A DNA stretch of 64,000 bases from Tubiluchus corallicola (GCA_030141605.1 JAQGDQ010000242.1:62001-126000); one strand, 5' to 3'; shown: positions 38,301-53,300, counted from the first letter of the stretch. Notes: generated from the sequence alone by a model not told the origin. Numbers and translations: made by a program.

Positions 38301-41300
38301 TACAACAATATGTGATGTCGTCCTATGTTTGTAAATGTTTGAATATTTTGTGAGCACGTGTGTTATGTAAATGAACTGTGACAATTTGAACTATATATTT
38401 ACTCAATAAATAATTCAATTAATGGAGCAAGTTCTGCTGCAATCTCTGCAGTTACTGAAATCATTATGTTATCATACGGTATTTATGCGTCAGTTGCGTC
38501 TGACAGACAGCAAAAACACTTAGTTCGGCATCACGCAGATCTATATTTCTACAATAAACACAGGCGCGTTGAAAACGCTTATCATCCTTTCACAAAAATG
38601 TCCATTACGAATCTGTATCGTTTTATCCACTCCGTCCACTATCGGCTGATCGAACCGAAAACCTCTTGGATCGTTCAAAAAATCGTTTACGACGCGAAGC
38701 TGACACGGAGATAACGTACGACGGCGACAACGGGTTGTCAGACGATGAGAAATGCATCAGCTATGAATGTCCCACAGAAATCAGATAATTATAAAATCAC
38801 TAAAAGCGTCTGACTGCTTTAGATATTACGTTGCAACTTCTTAATAGGCATTTTGGGCCAATCATATAAAACCAAAGCGACAAGAAATCATATTGTGGTC
38901 GTATTCGTTTTCGAAATTGAGAAAAACCATTCCCATTCTGAAAACAAGAGATGACAAGCTGATATTGATCCAAGCCAACAGAGCAGCTAGATGAAAACAC
39001 GTTTCCTTCCTCTCTAGTGGTTTGTACAACAATAGAAAATATCAATTTTACACATTTTCTTCTTCAGTGCGCGTTGGGAGAAGACAGGGCAATAAATTGT
39101 AGTCGGCAGTTATAAGAAAGGAAGTCTGGTCTACTCAGGGGTTCTTTATTATGCACCATTGGCTTCATGAAGTAGATTACGATCATTACAGCAGGAGCAC
39201 AGGAGAATGCCATATATCCTTGCCCACCGCCTAAAACAAGCTCTTGTTTATGACTGGATATTAGCTCTTGTTTCTGACTGGATATTGCGAATTAGATATA
39301 CCCCTCGGACCCCTCCCCCCCAAAAAACTTGATTAGATTTTAGTTTGCTTAGTTAACAATTTTTGTAGCGACGTATTCTTTTTTCTTTTGATTCTCATAT
39401 GCCTTTACTTAACTTCGGTCAGATATGTCAGGATCAACTCCATATTTACATCATGCAGGAAGCCTTAGGCCTATATCTAACCAAGCAATTAGACGTTTAA
39501 GCAATCAGTTCCATGTTTTTGCCATGTACAGTGGATTGTACGGTACACCAAGCAGCATGGGCCAGTCTCTCATGTTTATAAGATGTAGCAAGGTACACCA
39601 AGCAGCATGGGCCAGTCTTTCATGTTTATAAGATGTAGCACGGCACACCAAGCAGCATGGGCCAGCGTCTCATGTTTATAAGATGTAGCATGGTACACCA
39701 AGCAGCATGGGCCAGCCTCTCATGTTTATAAGATGTAGCATGGTACACCAAGCAGCATGGGCCAGCCTCTCATGTTTATAAGATGTAGCATGGTACACCA
39801 AGCAGCATGGGCCAGCCTCTCATGTTTATAAGATGTAGCATGGTACACTAAGCAGCATGGGCCAGCCTCTCATGTTTATAAGATGTAGCATGGTACACCA
39901 AGTAGCATGGGCCAGCTTCTCATGTTTATAAGATGTAGCATGGTATACCAAGCAGCATGGGCCAGCCTCTCATGTTTATAAGATGTAGCATGGTATACAA
40001 GTAGCATGGGCCAGCCTCTCATGTTTATAATATGTAGCATGGTACACCAAGCAGCAAGGGCCAGCCTCTCATGTTTATAAGATGTAGCATGGTATACCAA
40101 GCAGCATGGGCCAGCCTCTCATGTTTATAAGATGTAGCATGGTACATAAAGCAGCATGGGCCAGCCTCTCATGTTTATAAGATGTAGCATGGGCCAGCCT
40201 CTCATATTTATAAGATGTAGCATGGTATACCAAGCAGCATGGGCCAGCCCCTCATGTTTATAAGATGTAGCATGGTACACCAAGCAGCATGGATCAGCCT
40301 TATCCGACGTACACATAGCATCACTATGCCTTATACGAAGCACAGAACAGATTCATGTATGAGCCGTAAACCACGCATTACGCTCACAAGTGTCCTGTTT
40401 ACAGTTTGTAGTATAGATCAGGCTTTGCCTCGTGTCTGTATCAGGATCTTTACATGCTATAGCATTGATGAACCTTTCACATCTGCCTCATGTAACATGG
40501 TCACTGTCCAGGCCTTGCGTTTCTCCTTTTTATCATGTGAATCAGTCTCACGCTTCCACCGCCCGCTTATGTCAGGAATTGTGGATCAGGCCCATGTTTG
40601 ATTAATTGATGACGGCGCTAACTAATTTATCAGACACGCGTCTACCGGAGGCGTGAACAGAGGACGTTTTGTCTGAAAGAGGAAATGACTGCAAGACACG
40701 TAACTTCAAGGTCCCGGACTGGCTTCGCGTGACGAATAGCTTTTACATGTCGGAGATCAAAGTCGGAAAACTTCTTACATTACACGTCAGGGAATTTTGA
40801 CAGATAAATCCTGTTCAGGTCTGTTTTAGAGCCGTACTACAGTTCTAAAAACGGCAAATCCGACACAAAACGAAAAGTGTTGCTCGACAAAAACTTCGGG
40901 CGTAGTGTAAAAAAACTTAAGTAAAGTAGATTACTACAACGCGACTTTAAATTCATAAAAATAAGGGAACGCCGTCTGACAAACTGCGACATCTCTATTG
41001 GTTTATGGTAACCTGATTTGCTATACCATATAAAACACCATACAGTGGAGACAAAGATGACAAAATGACATTTATTAAAAGACCATTTCAAAGTTATGTA
41101 AATTGTATGTATCAAACACACACGCGCACACGAACATGCACGCACGCACACGTATGCACGCACTTTCGATCAAACGACTGGAAGCAACTGGTAATTTTTT
41201 TAATCATTTTACATTATTAGCTTTGCAAAACCTGAATAGTCCTGCATAATCCAAACGTAGGCCAAGTGCGAGGTAAACAACTATGGCACACGTACAACTA

Positions 41301-44300
41301 AAGTTTAGCGTCCTTCAAAGTTCAAAGACGTAACTGGAGATAAACGACTATGACGTTCATCTATAGGTAAATGACTTGAGATATATCAGCACTCCAAGAT
41401 ACGTTTATAATTTCCAAGAAATTGAGCTCACATAAAGAAAGGACTCCACTATGACTCATTTCCTTAATAATGCAATAAATTCATTTGCATTCAACAATAA
41501 GTCACAAAAGTTACTAGACACAGTTAACCGAGCGAAAATGCTTAACATATTTTATTAGCAAATGAGTTTGTACAGTATGATTATTGACGGCTTAATACTG
41601 CATAAGCAGTAACGTAAATATGACGCCAATCAACGACGAAATATTAATCAAGCAAGTAAACTAGAAAATCCAAATTCAAACAGTAAACTGAAAATAAATC
41701 TAATCTGCATTAGACGCCATTTAATTAATTAAAAGTTGGAAAAATTTACGGAATTTAACCCAGGTTAACGCAATTACGCTGTTCAGTGCATTTAATTAGG
41801 AACAATTCATTAGCGCTGCCATTAACGTTGCAGAATTTGTACACTGGACTTTTCAGTTTATTACTGAGCTTTAAGTTCTTAGTGTAAGGTCAAGGTTAAA
41901 GGGACTGTTTGTCCACTGTGTATAATTTTATTGCTCAGGTCAAGGTGCTTACTGTAAGGTCAAGGTTAAAGAGACTGTTTGTACACTGCGTTTAATTTTG
42001 TTGCTCAGGTCAAGGTGCTTACTGTAAGGTCAAGGTCAAATATACCATTGAACAAGATGACAGCAGCATTTAAGCATAATTATCAAGAATGTTTTTCTAA
42101 TTAACTATTTAAGGAAGAAAAAAGTCAATAAGCAAACCAGCAAACAAATAAAGGAAGGAACTAAAGAAGGACAAAGAGACAGACAAACAAATGAACACTT
42201 AATGAAAACACAAACACACTGCAGTTAAGCGATACTGTCATAAATGATTGTAAACCTTTAGTAAGGTGGACATACGGACACGAAAATGGTCTCTTCCGGG
42301 ATAAGTAAATATTGATTTTGCATTATGTAAATTATGGCATTTCCTGAAACCTAACTCCACAAATCTTGGAAGCGTTATGAAAACATCACCTCTATCCAAT
42401 CACAAATGTTATTACATGTGCATATCAACACAACAGGCATGTCTAAACATGATGTGGTATAAATGAAACCATAACCCCCATATAAATAGCTTCTGTCCCC
42501 AAAACTACCGATTTGTGCACTGCACATAACTACATAGCAAAACAACTATATAATTTTGATTGGTTATTTAAGATGATAGACTCCCATTGCTAATTTATTA
42601 TATTCCTGATTTTTTCGCTTTTTTCAAATGATTTTCACATTGTGACAGGAGTTTCCTATTTTTTGCATAAACAAATCTATATAAAACATACACAACTGTC
42701 AATGAAGCAATAAGCTGCTTAACTCTAAATTCTTCTGTACACGTATTAACAAAAATTAATACTTATTCACACCTACTACAGACAGTTAAATAAGATACAC
42801 TTACAATTGTAAAAATAACATTACCTACTTTTACAAATAAGCATTATAATAAATGAAATAACTGATGTTAATTGGACAGATTACATAGGAAAAGTAGTAA
42901 CTTAAAAATAAGCTAGAAAAATGAAACGACAAGCCAGGCATAATTACAACAAGATTAAGAACAGTGACATAGTTTAAAAGAAAGCGTCTCCCCTATTCCA
43001 CCTACTTGATCAATTAAAAAAAAACAACGGGCAAAACCAAAACTCAAAATTTGATCTTATGACATTGAAGCTCAATGGCTTCCTCATTAATGCTGATTTA
43101 TAGGGCGCCATGTTAAATCTTTATTATCAGAGCGTGTCACAGAGATAAACACTGGTGAGCCGAGTACATATTTATGATAGAAGGTGTTTACATTGTACAC
43201 ATTAGCCGACAAAGTTCCTCTTGATCAGTAGAGCTTAACAGCCTTAGTTATTATTCCACACAAACTCAGCCCATAGCTACACTAACAGCTAGTGAAATAG
43301 ACTAAGGAACGACCAAGATTATTGCTGAGCTTATTCAACAGAACCTTAATATAACAGATGATTTCAGCTACCAGGCTATATTAGGTTTAAATGTAATTCT
43401 GCAAAAGTGATTAAATGATCACAAACCGTTGTTTTTGATGTTTGTAAAATGCTAGTATTCAGTGCTTTTTTAAGTTATCATATCTGTTATAGCAATGCTT
43501 GCCTTAATATATATATATATATATACTTTTGTTACTGGTAATATATTTGTTTTAAAAGAAATGCTAACGGGGTACGAGTTCTAGACACTTCAGTTACTAA
43601 ACACCTAAGAAATTTCTAGAAAGTTTCACTGAAACAGCTTTGGATAGTGAAAACCACTCAGAATTGTTTTTGTACTTTTCATTAAAATTTATATGGTTCA
43701 TTACATGGTCAATCGTTAAATAGGAATTAAGCCAATGTATTCATTTAAATTGTGAATAAACTAATACCTTATATGAATGGCAAAATATTTCACCAATTAA
43801 AGGAAATTTTCAAAACCAATCCAGTCAAACCCTCAAACACATTAGTACTGAGTCTATGATTAGTTAATATTATTACTACATTTATTCTGTGTCAGCCAAT
43901 GTGACCTTCAGTATAATGTGACTCTCTAAATTAAACTTGATGTACATTTCTCTCCTATAGACAATTGATAGATTTAATACCTGCTATCAACAGCGCTAAC
44001 ACCCAATTCAAAAGTCATGAACCAAAAATCACAAAACATTTACTAACCTATTTACTTATTTCAAATGGCATGCAAGAAATAGCAATTAATATCTGAATAA
44101 AACACTTTTTCTAAGCCACATACAGTGAACTTACCATAAACGTGTCTAACCAAACGTTGACTTGCTCACTGTCCTCCAGAACACCTTCTTTAGAGATTTC
44201 ATCTTCAATGTCCTTGGTCCTCGTCTCTGTTTCTGACAGCCAGACGAAGAACTTGGCAAGAGCAGCATCAAACTGTTGCAGAACATTGAGAGAATTCTGC

Positions 44301-47300
44301 ACATTCTTCTGTCTGCCAGTTAGACTGAAAATGGAAAAGTATAAAATCATGAGGTTACAGTTTAAATGAATGGACAAGTGTAAAATCGTGAGGTTACAGT
44401 TTAAATGAATGGACAAGTATAAAATCATGAGGTTACAGTTTAAATGAATGGACCAGTATAAAATCATGAGGTTACAGTTTAAATGAATGGACCAGTATAA
44501 AATCATGAGGTTACAGTTAAAATGAATGGACAAGTATAAAATCAAGACGGTAAAGTTTAAATGAATTGACTATGTCATTACTACTTTAAAATGGTATCAT
44601 AAACATAAACATCTAACTGCAATCGTGATTGCAGGCCAAGAAATAAGCATCAGTGAGCGCTACTGAAGGTCAAGAACAATGAGGTCTCCACGAAGAACAA
44701 CCTTGTTAATCATTAGGGGAAGTCAAAACTTGTGAAGATCAACAACAACAACAGAACTGCAACAATGGCAACGACAGCAACAACAGCAGTGCAGTGGCGG
44801 CTGCAATGACGATGATGATGACAACGACAACAACAACAATAACATCTAGAACAGTAGTTATCTGGATCGAGTCACTTGACCAAAAATTGTCCGAAAGTCA
44901 AAATTACCATACAGATTAAAAATGAATGATAAGTCGCCATAACTCCAAGGTACAAACTAAATCCCACAGCCAAACTCCTATTCTTCAGCAGTTAGTCGAT
45001 TAAGAAAGAGAGAAAAAATTGATTTGATTTGCTTTTTGAACATAGAGCTTATAAAAATATTCACATTTCAATTCGTTATCTTATAACCCTGTACATTCCG
45101 GGTTCGAGGATATCAAACCGTGAAATATCAACAGATGTTAAAATAAATCATCTTAAAACATAACGGTGGTCAATATGATCAAACAACATCAGTAAAACCA
45201 GAAAGATTTGGCAAAAATCAAGAACCAACCTGAAATGCAAAATCAACGTGAAGATCAAATTCTTCCCAAAAATTAAAATGCCATTGATGAAAATCAAAAA
45301 TCATCACAAAAAGTCAAAATTATCATGAAAATGAAAAATCATCTTTCAAAGTTAAAAAATAAAAAAACGCAAAAATTCACAGGCATGTCCAAAATCGTCT
45401 ACAATGGTGGATAGATGAAAAATCATGCTAAAGACATAAGAAAACAAAAACCATTGCAAAAATCAGAAGCTATCAAGAAGAATAAATCACTAAAGAAATC
45501 AAAAAAAAAATTCTGAAAGCTAAAAGTCACAGCTGAAGGTCATAAACCACACTGAAAGTCAAAGCTCATTGATCATTACCCAAGATGATTTCTCAGATTG
45601 CACAGGAATGAAGCTTTATGTTTAAAAAACAGTCAAATAACAAATATGTTGGAAGTCCAGTTATTCTTCTTTCCAAGGGTGAAAATGAAGAAAAAGAAAT
45701 CGTAGTAACAATTAAAAAATACCAGTCATCAAAAGATGAAGCAAAACACTACAGCTACCAATGTGAAAAGACGAAGACTGTACTTTAGTCATCAATTCCA
45801 GAAATGTACTTTTTTGCACAAAGTACAATAATAACCATATGTGAGCCACACAACAAGACAGCAGGAAACCCTGGCAATTATACGTTATTTGCCCATTAAA
45901 CATTCATATGTCTCGCACTTAGCCAGGGTTAGCATCATCAGCAATGGACCACTCTGAAGAAGAAGATGATGATGACTGATGCAGGGGAAAATCAATCGAA
46001 TTCCACTTGGTCGATGCTAAATGCGATAATCAGCAAATGATTACTCGAGCATCTTCCGCAACCGGAAAACACGGGAAGACGCAGGAAGCTTGATGGCAAT
46101 TTTTAGAAAGAGCCGAAGGTCTCGTTTTCGTTCCAATTAGTTTGATAGCCTAGGTTGCGGGGAGTTTGAAAACCAACGTCCAATTTTGAGGAAAATAGCT
46201 TGTATTAGGAAGGCTGATTACGAAGCTTGTAATTCACATTTGCAGAGTATAAAAAGCTTCAACAAACACCTTACAATATGTACAGTGTTACTACCTTTGT
46301 TACTTGTAAGCCTAGATGTCTGGGTTTGTGTCTAAATTTTCATCGTATATAGAAAGGAGTAAATAATTGTAAATGTAATGTATGATGGATGTAAATATGT
46401 CACTTTAATAAATATTTTCTTATTCTCACTCACTCACACTTTTATGTGACTTAATTCTATGTGATTTAATAGTGAAACAGTTTACTAGTATGCATATTGT
46501 GAGCATATTTTAATTTATTTACTGTATTCCTGTATTTGAAGTAAAGTATTTACTGGGCTGTATTGCTGCATTAGAAGTAAAGTATTTACTGGGCTGTATT
46601 CCTGTATTAGAAGTAAAGTATTTACTGGGCTGTATTGCTGCATTAGAAGTAAAGTATTTACTGGGCTGAATTCCTGTATTAGAAGAAAAGTATTTACTAG
46701 GCTGTATTCCTGTATTAGAAGAAAAGTATTTACTGGGCTGTATTCCTGTATTAGAAGTAAAGTATTTACTGGGCTGTATTGCTGCATTAGAAGTAAAGTA
46801 TTTACTGGGCTTTATTGCTGCATTAGAAGTAAAGTAGTTACTGTATTACAAGTAAAGGCATAAAAAGCTATGGGGTGATTGTAACATTCCTATACGTCTC
46901 ATCCAGTCATTAGGGGACACGACCTTTCAATAGCCTTAGTCTTCTAGCTTATGTTGATCTCTGATAATGAAAAAGCTCAGTCTACTGAAATACATTTATA
47001 CTGAATGTATTTGTATTGATAATGCACGTAAATGAATGTCGAAATGAATGAAGATGAATGAATGAACGAATGTTATTATGTAAAGGCCAAGAACGAAATG
47101 ATTAATTTACTGGCATTCCCTGCAAGCTTTTACAAAATCAGAAACATGTACTACAATCGCATACATTTGGAATGATGACATATACATAAGTCATATAATT
47201 CTTCCTTGCAGAGACCCTTTACAGATCCAGCAAATTGTAGGCAGTAATACAGCATAATTATAACACGATTAATTTCTTCTCTGTGGTATGTACCGTTATG

Positions 47301-50300
47301 CGGGTTTTTAGAATTTCATTACTGCACAATACAATAAATAATAATAACCTTTATTTAAAATCGGGTTTAAATTCAACAGACAATGCAAGCCAACCCTGAA
47401 GCTTTTATTGCCTACTGTAAATAACAAACTACACCTACATAACTAAAAAATTATATTATTATCCAAATTTTACCCTGAATACCACGCACCAGGCAGGGCA
47501 ACTGGTAACATTTTTAAAGTTTTTGGTATAACTTTAAAATCATACCTACAATGCAGTACTGAACTCACGACCTCCTAGACGGAAAGCGGACATGTTACCA
47601 TTAGACTATACCTACTTTCTGAGTGCAGTATAAATTAATATTGCACGTTAAACAATCAATTAATAAAAAGAATAACTCGTTTTCGCCGTTTAAAATAAAA
47701 ATGTAATGTCGGTCATGTTACAGCAGATGAGTGCATGACAATTACTAAAGTATAATTAATGAAAAATAAAAACCATACTTTCCATGCCGCTTGTTTCCGC
47801 TCCTAACTGCTGCTACAGCTGACATGGTGACAATGTAGAGGGTTAAAAATCTCTAATTTCTCTTGCCTAAACTTCACTGCCAATGTACAAATGTTACACC
47901 AACTGCGGTTAATATGTCGCGACAACAATGCTTTACCAACTTCAATGCTTGGGGCTTCACGGCACAGAACGGTCAAAGTGTCAAATCGTTTTAGATAACT
48001 CAGATGTCTAAAGGTTGTTTCAAACCGAATCTACAGCATTATTTGTTCGACGGATAAACTTCGGAAACGCCACAGAGCTGAAGTATCTGTTCAAATATTA
48101 TCATTCGCTGCATCCCCGCCGCGCGTTTTAATAATTCACACAGATGAAAATATTTTATCAGAAATGATCGCAAAATTTGAGACGAACACGTGAGTTAACC
48201 GAAGCGATAAGAGAGACGTCACGCACGTTTCAAACAGAAGTCAACACTTTTACAAGCACAGACTGGAAAAGCTACAGTGATGAATTATAGATTAATGGCG
48301 CCGTACAGAGAAGCTGATTTAGCTACTGCACACTCATCTAATGCACTAATGCAATGAACACATCTAAATATATAAGAGCAATTTCATGCAGAGCAATCTT
48401 GCCGGGAGCGGATGACGGATAAAGACAGAGAGAATTACTCGTAGCTCTGCGCGCCAATCTCGGACGCTGACAGGAGCAGCTTCACTGCAGAGAGGGGATG
48501 TGCTTGACAGGAGATGCGCCTGACGAGCTGGCTTCTCCTTCAAGAGGGGCAGACGCGTTCTCGTTTTGAAAGTTTCACGGTGAGAACTACAAAGATCATA
48601 CCACAAATGGGCAATGGTCCCCATAAAGGTAAACTGCATACGAGAAACAGTTGAGTTTTGCCAACCTGCAGCGCTCCTCCCAGGCGAAGGAGAGTGTATT
48701 TGGAGACTTCCCAGCAAAATGAGCACGTCAACTTACAGTTGCATGGCTTCATTTTGACAAGCATACAATGGAATTGCTGTCAGTGCAATTATTCCGTTAT
48801 TGGGTGATCACAAATCTGATCATTCCTAATGATTAGATAGATGCCTTCATTTGCTTAGCTTAGGCAAGCCAACTGATTACTCTAAACTACTGCTGCTACT
48901 TGGGTATTAATGTATTTGAACAAAAGTAATCGTGGTACAGTTAAAGGCAAGTCTAACAAAAGTAATATTTAAATACAATGAGCAGGACCAAAACTCCCAA
49001 ATTGGTGATCGCAAAATTTCTTACTTTAAGCTGCATTTTTTCATGGAATTTGGCGTTTTTTGCAAGCTGGAATGCAGTACTCGGTGGCATGGCTCATCTG
49101 ATGTGGATGGTTGTGGCAAGACAGGAATCTAGCTTACTATCAGAATAATACTCAAAGATCAGAACACTGAACTGAACCAATGAGTGTTTCAGTAACGATT
49201 GATTTCGTATACACGCTCCTTCAAATAGGAATTTCAGACGAAACTGCTTACCAGCCACCTATCCATTTAATGATAAGGCTCGCCACTGCTTAACTCTGAT
49301 AGGTAAGTATATTCCCCTCATCAAAAAAGTGATATTTTGGGGCAAGTAACTGTAATGTAAAACAGCATGAGACCCACTGTTTCTTCTGTTTTGTTTCTCC
49401 TTCCAATGCTGTTATTATTGTACGTGAACTTTAATTGAGCCCTATAATTATCCCGTAAATGTTTGTGCCTTTGAAGCCAGTTGCACCAAAAAGTAAACGC
49501 CTCTTATCAAGCAGGAAGAACATTTCGTCAAACATCCAATATTGACAGATTCTTTTCTTCGCCAGCTTTTTATCAGCACTCAATGAAGACAAAGTAGAAA
49601 TCGTTTTTGAACTTGTTAGATAAAAATATAGAGAAATGAAATCAAACAAATGTATTGGGCGTAATAACTAGTTTGATTAGTTTCTGCTCCAGCCAATATC
49701 AGAGAAATGAAATCAATCACAATGTATGGACTTCGGCTTCGCAACAGACCATGATGGCTCAATTAAATCAGATTGTCTGGCAACGCAATTAATGTAATGT
49801 GCTGAGACGTTTCACTTGTCCCAGTGATGTCGGATGCTTCGTTTCCCAGCAGGCAATAAACATTGAAGATAGCTGTCTGTGGTTAATTCGTTATAAAAAA
49901 ATTTGACTTGAAAATGTATTTGAAGCTTAAGCCCTACAATTATGCGGTAAATGTTTGTGTCTTTAAAGCCACGGAAAAAAGGAAACGCTTCTTATCAGCC
50001 AGGGAGAACATTTCATCGCACCATCAATTGTAATTCCGAAGAATAAATTTTACGATGTTCATAAGCAAAGTTGTGTTACCTCAGCGTTCACAGTACTGAA
50101 AAGAGAAATTTTTGTTTCATTGTAGGAGCTGTCCTGTCCCTGGATAAAGTCCCGTAAGAATTTTTAACACTGATGGACCAGACCACTTGAACCATTTAGT
50201 ATAGGCAGGATTTTTAAAAATGGCGCAATAGTTGAGCAGAAAGGTGAAAAACTCACACACACGCTTTGCTGTAAAAGCTTGCAACTACGCAGAATGCTAG

Positions 50301-53300
50301 AATCCATTAATATGATCAATTTTGTAAGCGGATCTAAATAAGACTACGGCTAGCTTACGAAGGCCATATCTTAGCTACTAGAACAGGAAGTATGGTGATT
50401 TTGGTTAAATTGACAGGACACAAATTGTCATTTTATTTATACTGTCATGCATTTGCGCCGCCATTTTGGCAGGCATCTTAGCTTTATTATTGAAATGATA
50501 CCTATGCAAAAATTTACTTAGTAAAAATGAATTCTTTGACAAATAAAACCAACATTTGGACACTAAAATCACCATCCTATCTGCAATAGAAAATGCGATA
50601 AGGCGAGTGTAGTAGAAGCCGTATTTGCGGCCATCTTGGCAGCAGTCTAGTCCTAAATGGGATGGCAATACAGGAGGCTTTAAAGTATCAAAAGTAGATT
50701 CCTTCGTCTTGCAAATCAATATTTATGCACCAAAAATCATCATCATTCCACCACTAATAGCCTACATATGGCCTTTGTTGGACGCATCGAAAATAGCGAC
50801 CATAATGGAATATTTTCAATTGGCATATAAGAGGGTCAGACATTAAATATCATTAAAGAATAAACTAATACAATACGCTTAATTATAATAAAATTTGAAG
50901 CAAATAAAAAACTAATTTCTTTCAAAATAGGCAATTTTTGCCATTTTCAAAAATGGTTCTAAATTTGAGTGGCCAGACACCTTTCTGTGACATCTACGCA
51001 ATATTTTTATTATTTACAAGGATAACACTAATGACCACTACAAGTTTCTTTAGTCAGTCCAAAAATACCAAAGCAAGTCTATCCAGGAACCTGACTAGAA
51101 ATTTCAAAAGTCCGTTTAGCCATTTACGCAAATTATGAAGACTGCTTGCTTTGGAATTGGACAAGAAATGCATGCAAAACTCAAAGAAAACTCAAAGTAC
51201 GTTTAACTTTCTCCTTTCCGCTTCCCCTATTTTTGTAATTAGATGTATTGGAAACAAATACAATCTATCCGCTAGATTCTCTGGAGTAATTTGATACAAA
51301 TCAAATTGCCATGAAACAAGTTTAATTTCATTTTGAAACAATAAACTGCTCAGAGAGTCAGTCAGTGTATTATAGTGCTGGTAGTGCTGGAGGGGGGATA
51401 TAAAGTGTTATTAACAAAGTCATATAATCTTGTATATTGAACCATTTCATAATATACACGTTGGTAAATTTAAACTGGAATATGATTACTAATGATCGAT
51501 TACGAATCATTGATTAGTGACTTAGATTAGATAGTTCCAGAGCAAATGCATGACCAGGAAAAGCTCTCTCTCTCAATGATCCCTCTATAAAAACAATTTG
51601 CAGAGAATACTCAAAACGATTTCAATTCGACATGCATGGAATTGACGCTGAAATTGCTGTAAAACGCATTCTAATGGATAAAACAAAACCAATTCCGAAT
51701 TCCCGTCGTTTCGACGAAATGTCAGTTGGAACAGGGCGAATCAATAGCCAAAGTACAGCAGCGTGCAGTTGCTTAATCACTGGAATCAGACTGGCGACTA
51801 ACTGGATGATATTCTTTAGTAATTAGGCATGCGTTTGATGGGTAATTTGCATTGCAAGATTGATGGTGGACCGGTCTCTCTCTCTCTCTCTCTCTCTTTG
51901 ATGGATGGGTTTGGACAGAAATGGTAGGAGACGCAAAGTTGCAATGGTGAATCAATTCAATGCCAATTTAACAATAGTGAATTAAACCTTCACAAATGGA
52001 CAATGTTGATTTTTTAGCATGCATTGAGTATTGTGCAGTACAATGCTATAGCTAGTCATAATAGTCAGCATGAAAGATACAGAACTTAAAGGAAAGGTCA
52101 AGTCTTTTTGAAAGTTAGGCTTATTTCAATGTTTGTGAAAAAGTCAGAAGGATTTAATAATAAAAGTTAGATAAGCATCTCTTGTAACTAGTAAAATAAC
52201 TTTAAAGTCGTGTTCATTTCACGCTTGGGCGGTTCTATGTTGAAAACCCATTTTTCTACCAACAGCGTTGTCCATTGGAGCACCCCATTGTCAATTTTCG
52301 TCAAAAGTAAAATAAGTTTTTAGAAAACAATTAGATAGCCAATTTTGTGACATTCTTGCATGAACAATAGGTAAGCTGCAGAAACCTGAATTAGCTTAAG
52401 CAGCACGTGCTTACGGTAAGTTACGAAGCACTTACAAAAAGTCTCGAAGTTCAATTATGTCATAATTTTCAAGTGAAAGCCGGCCACCGTGTTTGAAAAT
52501 TTCTATACAGCGATAATATAAATTAGCTTTATGTATTATAGACGGTTTTTTTGCAAATTTCTTTGTTATATTGTTCTAAGTTTAAGTGATAACAGTAAAA
52601 TAAACTCAACGTGTTAAGTGACTTGTCCTTTCCTTTAAGATACAGACAGAAGACTGCTTGACCAAGGTTACAATGTAGAATATCCTTTTTCTCAATGTCA
52701 CTCAGAGTCAAGTTTCCATGTGTCAATGGAAAACCCTGTTTATTTTCGATTAAAACACCTTGTCACCGCTTCCATCAGAAAATATAAGGAAAAAACTTGA
52801 GGCAAAATTAAAATAACTTTTATAGGTTTAGAAAGATCACTTATGCGACTTCCTCGTAGCAAAAAATCCACAAGCTTGGTGCTAAAAAATGTAACCTAGC
52901 ATTCGCGACAAAAGGTTGATAGGTTAAGGTGAATGAATTGCTTCTTTTTTCTTCTAATAATTAACAAAAATGCACAAGCTGATATACCAAAACAAAGAGA
53001 CAAGAAATCTAAATAGCAGTGATGATAATGTGCTGAAACCTAGGTCAAAGGTCAAAAGTCACACAGATGCAAAATTCAAAATCCAGGTTTAGGAAAAACC
53101 ATTTTACTCATTTCTTTTAATCATGGACTCATGTCTATAATAGGTCACACACAGATACAGCCATACAAAGGGAAAAAATGGGTTGCAATTTTCACATTTT
53201 CCCATCAGCTTTCAGAATTTCAATGTTTCAGCACCTGGAAAACAATAGCTTCCATAGGATATACTTTAGCTTTAGTAAGACAACACACTTCAACAATTTA

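Larger units (their letters stand above)
34509..44134. other. Long dystrophin intron stretch after the nested tubulin gene
   Basis: No gene supported. Holds a CTCF-like motif (35446), a 50-bp minisatellite (39541-40291), a CA/CG-rich simple repeat near 41115-41160, a 70-bp repeat with AGGTCA motifs (41885-42040) and an AT microsatellite (43507-43525). Confidence 0.6.

Noticed and set aside
39425-40601. ORFs on both strands over the 50-bp minisatellite
   Set aside because: They arise from the repeat itself; the unit length is not a multiple of three and there are no flanking splice or start signals.
40837-41163. 108-codon minus-strand ORF with Cys/Val-rich start
   Set aside because: Its start is translated CA/CG simple repeat and the rest resembles no family.
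46522-46845. CRISPR-like array
   Set aside because: Units abut without unique spacers and the genome is eukaryotic; it is a minisatellite.
48364-48764. Two overlapping minus-strand ORFs in a GC-richer patch, with a good donor (CAACT|GTAAGT near 48736)
   Set aside because: An ATGAAGCC first exon ending here would be in phase 1, which fits none of the next dystrophin exons; kept only as a possible regulatory patch.
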